Of a stretch of DNA of 64,000 bases, positions 61,775 through 64,000 are shown in pieces (within the stretch, counting starts at the first letter, position 1; each line of letters opens with the position of its first letter). The notes below the pieces were generated by a model, which saw only the letters and a list, made by a program, of their open reading frames with translations, had not been told where the DNA came from and did not search any database. The position numbers and the translations under genes were made by a program. Source of the stretch: Vibrio sp. STUT-A11 (GTDB lineage Bacteria; Pseudomonadota; Gammaproteobacteria; Enterobacterales; Vibrionaceae); assembly GCF_026000435.1 (NCBI RefSeq), contig NZ_AP026763.1, positions 3,100,001 through 3,164,000 on the forward strand, given 5' to 3'.

Positions 61775-62339
61775 TTGAATCTCCTTTTTTTTTGCAAGTG
61801 AGGGTATACCAATGAAGGGCCGCGATAATAGTTTCTATTATTTTTAACCTTGATTAATATAACAATTTTAGCTTTCGACCAATAATATAAGAAATACCTA
61901 TTAATGTAAAAAACTGTTTGCATCAAGCCGACAGATAAATTACTCAAAATTGACAAGAGTTGCCTGTCAATTAGATAAAGCTAATCTTGGCGGTGCAAAC
62001 TGCTATCATGCAGTAGAGGTATAAAAATTGGCAACAAAAAAGGTAATATCTATATTATTCAGTGATATTGCTCTAAAAACAGCACTGCTTACTTAGATTA
62101 ACAACATCAACCGACACCGACTTAAGTAACCACTCTAAAAATAAAGTCCAATATTGGTGCAAAAAAATAGTCTAGATACTCAATCAACCTATATGTATCT
62201 TCAAACCCATATTTATAAAAACCTTATTTATACCCAAATAACCTCGAGATGCTTGGTTCAGCGAGAATGACTTGGCTCTCAGACGCGGCAACGATTTGAA
62301 GATCTAGTGGTTCTAACAAAAAAGAGGTCAAAGTTAGCT
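61775..62339. other. 565-bp intergenic region
   Basis: AT-rich sequence between the lipoprotein gene and psiE. It contains a full copy of the ATACCCAA-type repeat (62230-62251) and an inverted repeat TTGACA/TGTCAA at 61949-61969. No gene, RNA or strong terminator could be supported. Confidence 0.5.
62230..62251 (+). repeat. ATACCCAA-type dispersed intergenic repeat, copy 4
   Basis: ATACCCAAATAACCTCGAGA followed by TG. The downstream flank CTTGGTTCAGCGAGAATGAC resembles REP-type stem sequence, suggesting the full repeat is longer than the core. Confidence 0.7.
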
Positions 62340-62771
62340 TTACTCATCCTTTTCTTCTGTTCGCTTATCAACATATGGCCAATAATGGTGACCAACGCGA
62401 ATGAGCAGTGTCGCCGCCGCAAGAATCAGGGCCGCAAGAGATAGCCAAACAACGGGAACTGCATCCAACTCTTTCATACCCAGAGTAATATAACGAGCAA
62501 TTGCCATCATCGCGATATAGATGGGGTAACGCACCGGAATTTTCCCGTTCATTACAAACTGCCGTACCATCGCCAACACTTCGAGATAAATAAACATCAA
62601 TAAGATGTCGGTTAACAAAACACGCTTTGCAACAAACACATGGATGAACTCCTCCGCCATGGCATACAAGGTAGCCAAGGTAATGGCGACTAATAATATC
62701 GCCTCAAAGAAGTGGAAGATTTTTAAGAACGGTCGGCTGAATGATTTCGGTAAATCTGACGCCATAGTCAA
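62340..62771 (-). CDS. psiE: PsiE phosphate-starvation-inducible membrane protein
   Basis: A 143-residue inner-membrane protein with four helices. FEAILLVAITLATLYAMAEEF, DILLMFIYLEVLAMVRQF and the conserved GKIPVRYPIYIAMMAIARYI match the PsiE family (PF06146). The protein is induced by phosphate limitation in E. coli; its molecular function is unknown. It lies downstream of dppF on the same strand, separated by a terminator. Confidence 0.93.
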   Translation of the reverse strand: MTMASDLPKSFSRPFLKIFHFFEAILLVAITLATLYAMAEEFIHVFVAKRVLLTDILLMFIYLEVLAMVRQFVMNGKIPVRYPIYIAMMAIARYITLGMKELDAVPVVWLSLAALILAAATLLIRVGHHYWPYVDKRTEEKDE

Positions 62772-62832
62772 TTATCCAAACAAAACCAAAGAGATAAGCC
62801 TGAGTGTAGCATGTAAGCGCAAAAAGCATACA

Positions 62833-62866
62833 AAAGAAAAACGCCCCGACTACTTGGCGGAGCGTT
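62833..62866 (-). terminator. Terminator after dppF
   Basis: AACGCTCCG and CGGGGCGTT (minus strand) form a 9-bp stem with one G-U pair, followed by TTTTTCTTTT. It ends the peptide-transporter operon before psiE. Confidence 0.85.
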
Positions 62867-62893
62867 GCTTGTTTACATTCGCAGTGGCACGGC

Positions 62894-63733
62894 TTACGCC
62901 ACTCGCTGCTTTTTTTCAGCCACACGTTTTTTCTTTCTGTATTTAGGATGCGTAATTGGGATAGCAGAAAGCAGCTTTTTGGTGTATTCGTTTTGTGGGT
63001 TAGCGTAGATTTCTTTCGCATTACCCGCTTCTACCACCTTACCAAAGTACATCACCGCGACTTTATCTGAGACATGCTTCACTACCGACAGGTCATGCGA
63101 GATAAAAATGATCGCCAGATTCATCTCCTGCTGTAGTTGTAACAACAAGTTGAGAATCTGTGCCTGAACGGAAACGTCCAGGGCCGAAACCGACTCATCA
63201 CAAATCAGAAGTTTTGGTTTCAGCGCAATCGCACGAGCAATCCCGATACGTTGGCGCTGGCCACCAGAAAACTCGTGCGGATAACGATTTACCGCGGTTT
63301 CCGGCAAGCCGACTTTAATCAATAACTCTTTCACCCACTGTTTACGTTCAGCAGGCGTACCTACTTTGTGAATCACAAACGGCTCTTCCAGAATCATACC
63401 GATAGTATGACGCTGGTTGAGAGATTCCATTGGGTCCTGAAAAACAATCTGCATGTCTTTTCGCAGAGAGCGCATCTCTCTTACCGACAACTTGGTGATA
63501 TCTTTGCCTTCGAAAAAGATTTTGCCTTCCGTTGGTTCGTAAAGCTTTAATATCGTCCGGCCCAAGGTACTTTTACCACAGCCTGATTCTCCTACCAGAC
63601 CCAGCGTTTCCCCTTCACCGACAGACAGGGAAACCCCATCTACCGCTTTAATCGTGTAGCCTTTCTTAAACAGCCCTTTACCAGATACAAAGTGCTGCTT
63701 AAGATTTTCAATTCTTAATACTTCTTTTGTCAT
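62894..63733 (-). CDS. dppF: Oligopeptide/dipeptide ABC transporter ATPase (DppF/OppF)
   Basis: A 279-residue ABC ATPase. Walker A is GLVGESGCGKSTLGR near residue 48, the Q-loop is QIVFQDPMESLNQRHTIG, the ABC signature is FSGGQRQRIGIARA near 159, and Walker B LLICDESVSALDVS follows near 181. The C-terminal oligopeptide domain has YTKKLLSAIPITHPKYR. It energises peptide uptake as a partner of the DppD-like protein whose gene lies 36 bases upstream. The transported substrate could be di- or oligopeptides or chito-oligosaccharides, which use the same transporter family in vibrios. Confidence 0.93.
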   Translation of the reverse strand: MTKEVLRIENLKQHFVSGKGLFKKGYTIKAVDGVSLSVGEGETLGLVGESGCGKSTLGRTILKLYEPTEGKIFFEGKDITKLSVREMRSLRKDMQIVFQDPMESLNQRHTIGMILEEPFVIHKVGTPAERKQWVKELLIKVGLPETAVNRYPHEFSGGQRQRIGIARAIALKPKLLICDESVSALDVSVQAQILNLLLQLQQEMNLAIIFISHDLSVVKHVSDKVAVMYFGKVVEAGNAKEIYANPQNEYTKKLLSAIPITHPKYRKKKRVAEKKQRVA

Positions 63734-63769
63734 AACATCCTCTTTTATGACTCACTTACTTTGCACCAG

Positions 63770-64000
63770 TTAGCTTGCAAACATACTCGCATCTATTGGT
63801 TTGATGTCTATCATCTGCTTAGGTTCATTATCTAAGCTTGGCATTAAGCCCATCAAACGCTCTGTGTATGGGTGCTGCGGGTTATCAAACAGTTCAAAAA
63901 TTTCTGCTTTTTCAACAATACGTCCGCCATACATCACCGCCACGTCATCGCAGACTTCGGCCACTACTCCAAGGTCGTGGGTAATGAAGATCATCGCCAT
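63770..64000 (-). CDS. dppD: Oligopeptide/dipeptide ABC transporter ATPase (DppD/OppD), C-terminal part
   Basis: The last 76 codons or so of a second ABC ATPase running in from the right edge. MAMIFITHDLGVVAEVCDDVAVMYGGRIVE contains the H-loop His, and NPQHPYTERLMGLMPSLD is the oligopeptide-transporter C-terminal extension. Its Walker A, signature and start lie outside the window, so the apparent Met at the edge is not the true start. With dppF it forms the ATPase pair of one importer. Confidence 0.9.
   Translation of the reverse strand: MAMIFITHDLGVVAEVCDDVAVMYGGRIVEKAEIFELFDNPQHPYTERLMGLMPSLDNEPKQMIDIKPIDASMFAS

Noticed and set aside
61771..61956. 61-codon minus-strand frame upstream of the lipoprotein gene
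   Set aside because: AT-rich and without any ribosome site or homology; it most likely is the promoter region.

Overview
The window looks like part of the larger chromosome of a Vibrio. The evidence is the gene order hldD-lpxM-waaF-waaA ... coaD-mutM-rpmG-rpmB-radC-coaBC-slmA-lpxL-pyrE-rph-yicC, an O-antigen/capsule locus joined to hldD, a yjbEFGH operon, a tryptophanase operon and a cache-type chemoreceptor. Species is inferred only from layout and protein style; no database search was possible.

Positions 1-17.6 kb, all on the minus strand, form one long polysaccharide locus. It starts at a JUMPstart/ops element (17566-17603). Reading down it encodes an outer-membrane beta-barrel, a large SLBB export protein (WbfF/OtnA type), a four-helix-bundle protein in a repeat-rich island, Wzz, a complete sulfate activation set (cysD, an SLC13 permease, cysC, cysN), Wzx, an acetyltransferase, a sulfotransferase, glycosyltransferases, an unassigned protein and an EpsG-type Wzy. 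A fragment of an initiating sugar transferase lies after wzy. PAPS synthesis beside sulfotransferases suggests a sulfated surface polysaccharide.

Positions 18-22 kb carry yjbEFGH, divergent from the capsule locus. Positions 22.2-41.3 kb are lipid A/core LPS genes: hldD, lpxM, waaF, waaA, wbqC-like, a second sulfotransferase, a dTDP-Fuc4N branch (rmlA, rmlB, rffA, wecF-like), an OafA-SGNH acyltransferase, kdkA, dgkA, WaaG-like and other GT4/GT9 transferases, ending in coaD. Positions 41.8-53 kb are housekeeping genes. Positions 53-64 kb hold a 47-aa small protein, a porin, ridA, tnaB-tnaA with a candidate tnaC leader, a second YjbH protein with a lipoprotein, psiE and an oligopeptide ABC transporter.

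The most unusual signal is a dispersed family of intergenic elements built from 7-bp units. Clusters around CCTAGG bound arrays of WTACRGA-type heptamers and a conserved AGCGCTTCGCTTACAG core. The copy at 13403-14164 is the only one with a gene, the four-helix-bundle (S23/bAvd-like) protein, whose last codons and stop lie inside a heptamer array. Copies without a gene lie at 21970-22162, 43267-43711 and 50220-50457, with partial traces at 16934, 17812 and 51160. This fits a mobile or self-propagating repeat system with one coding copy and several non-coding copies, but activity is inference only.
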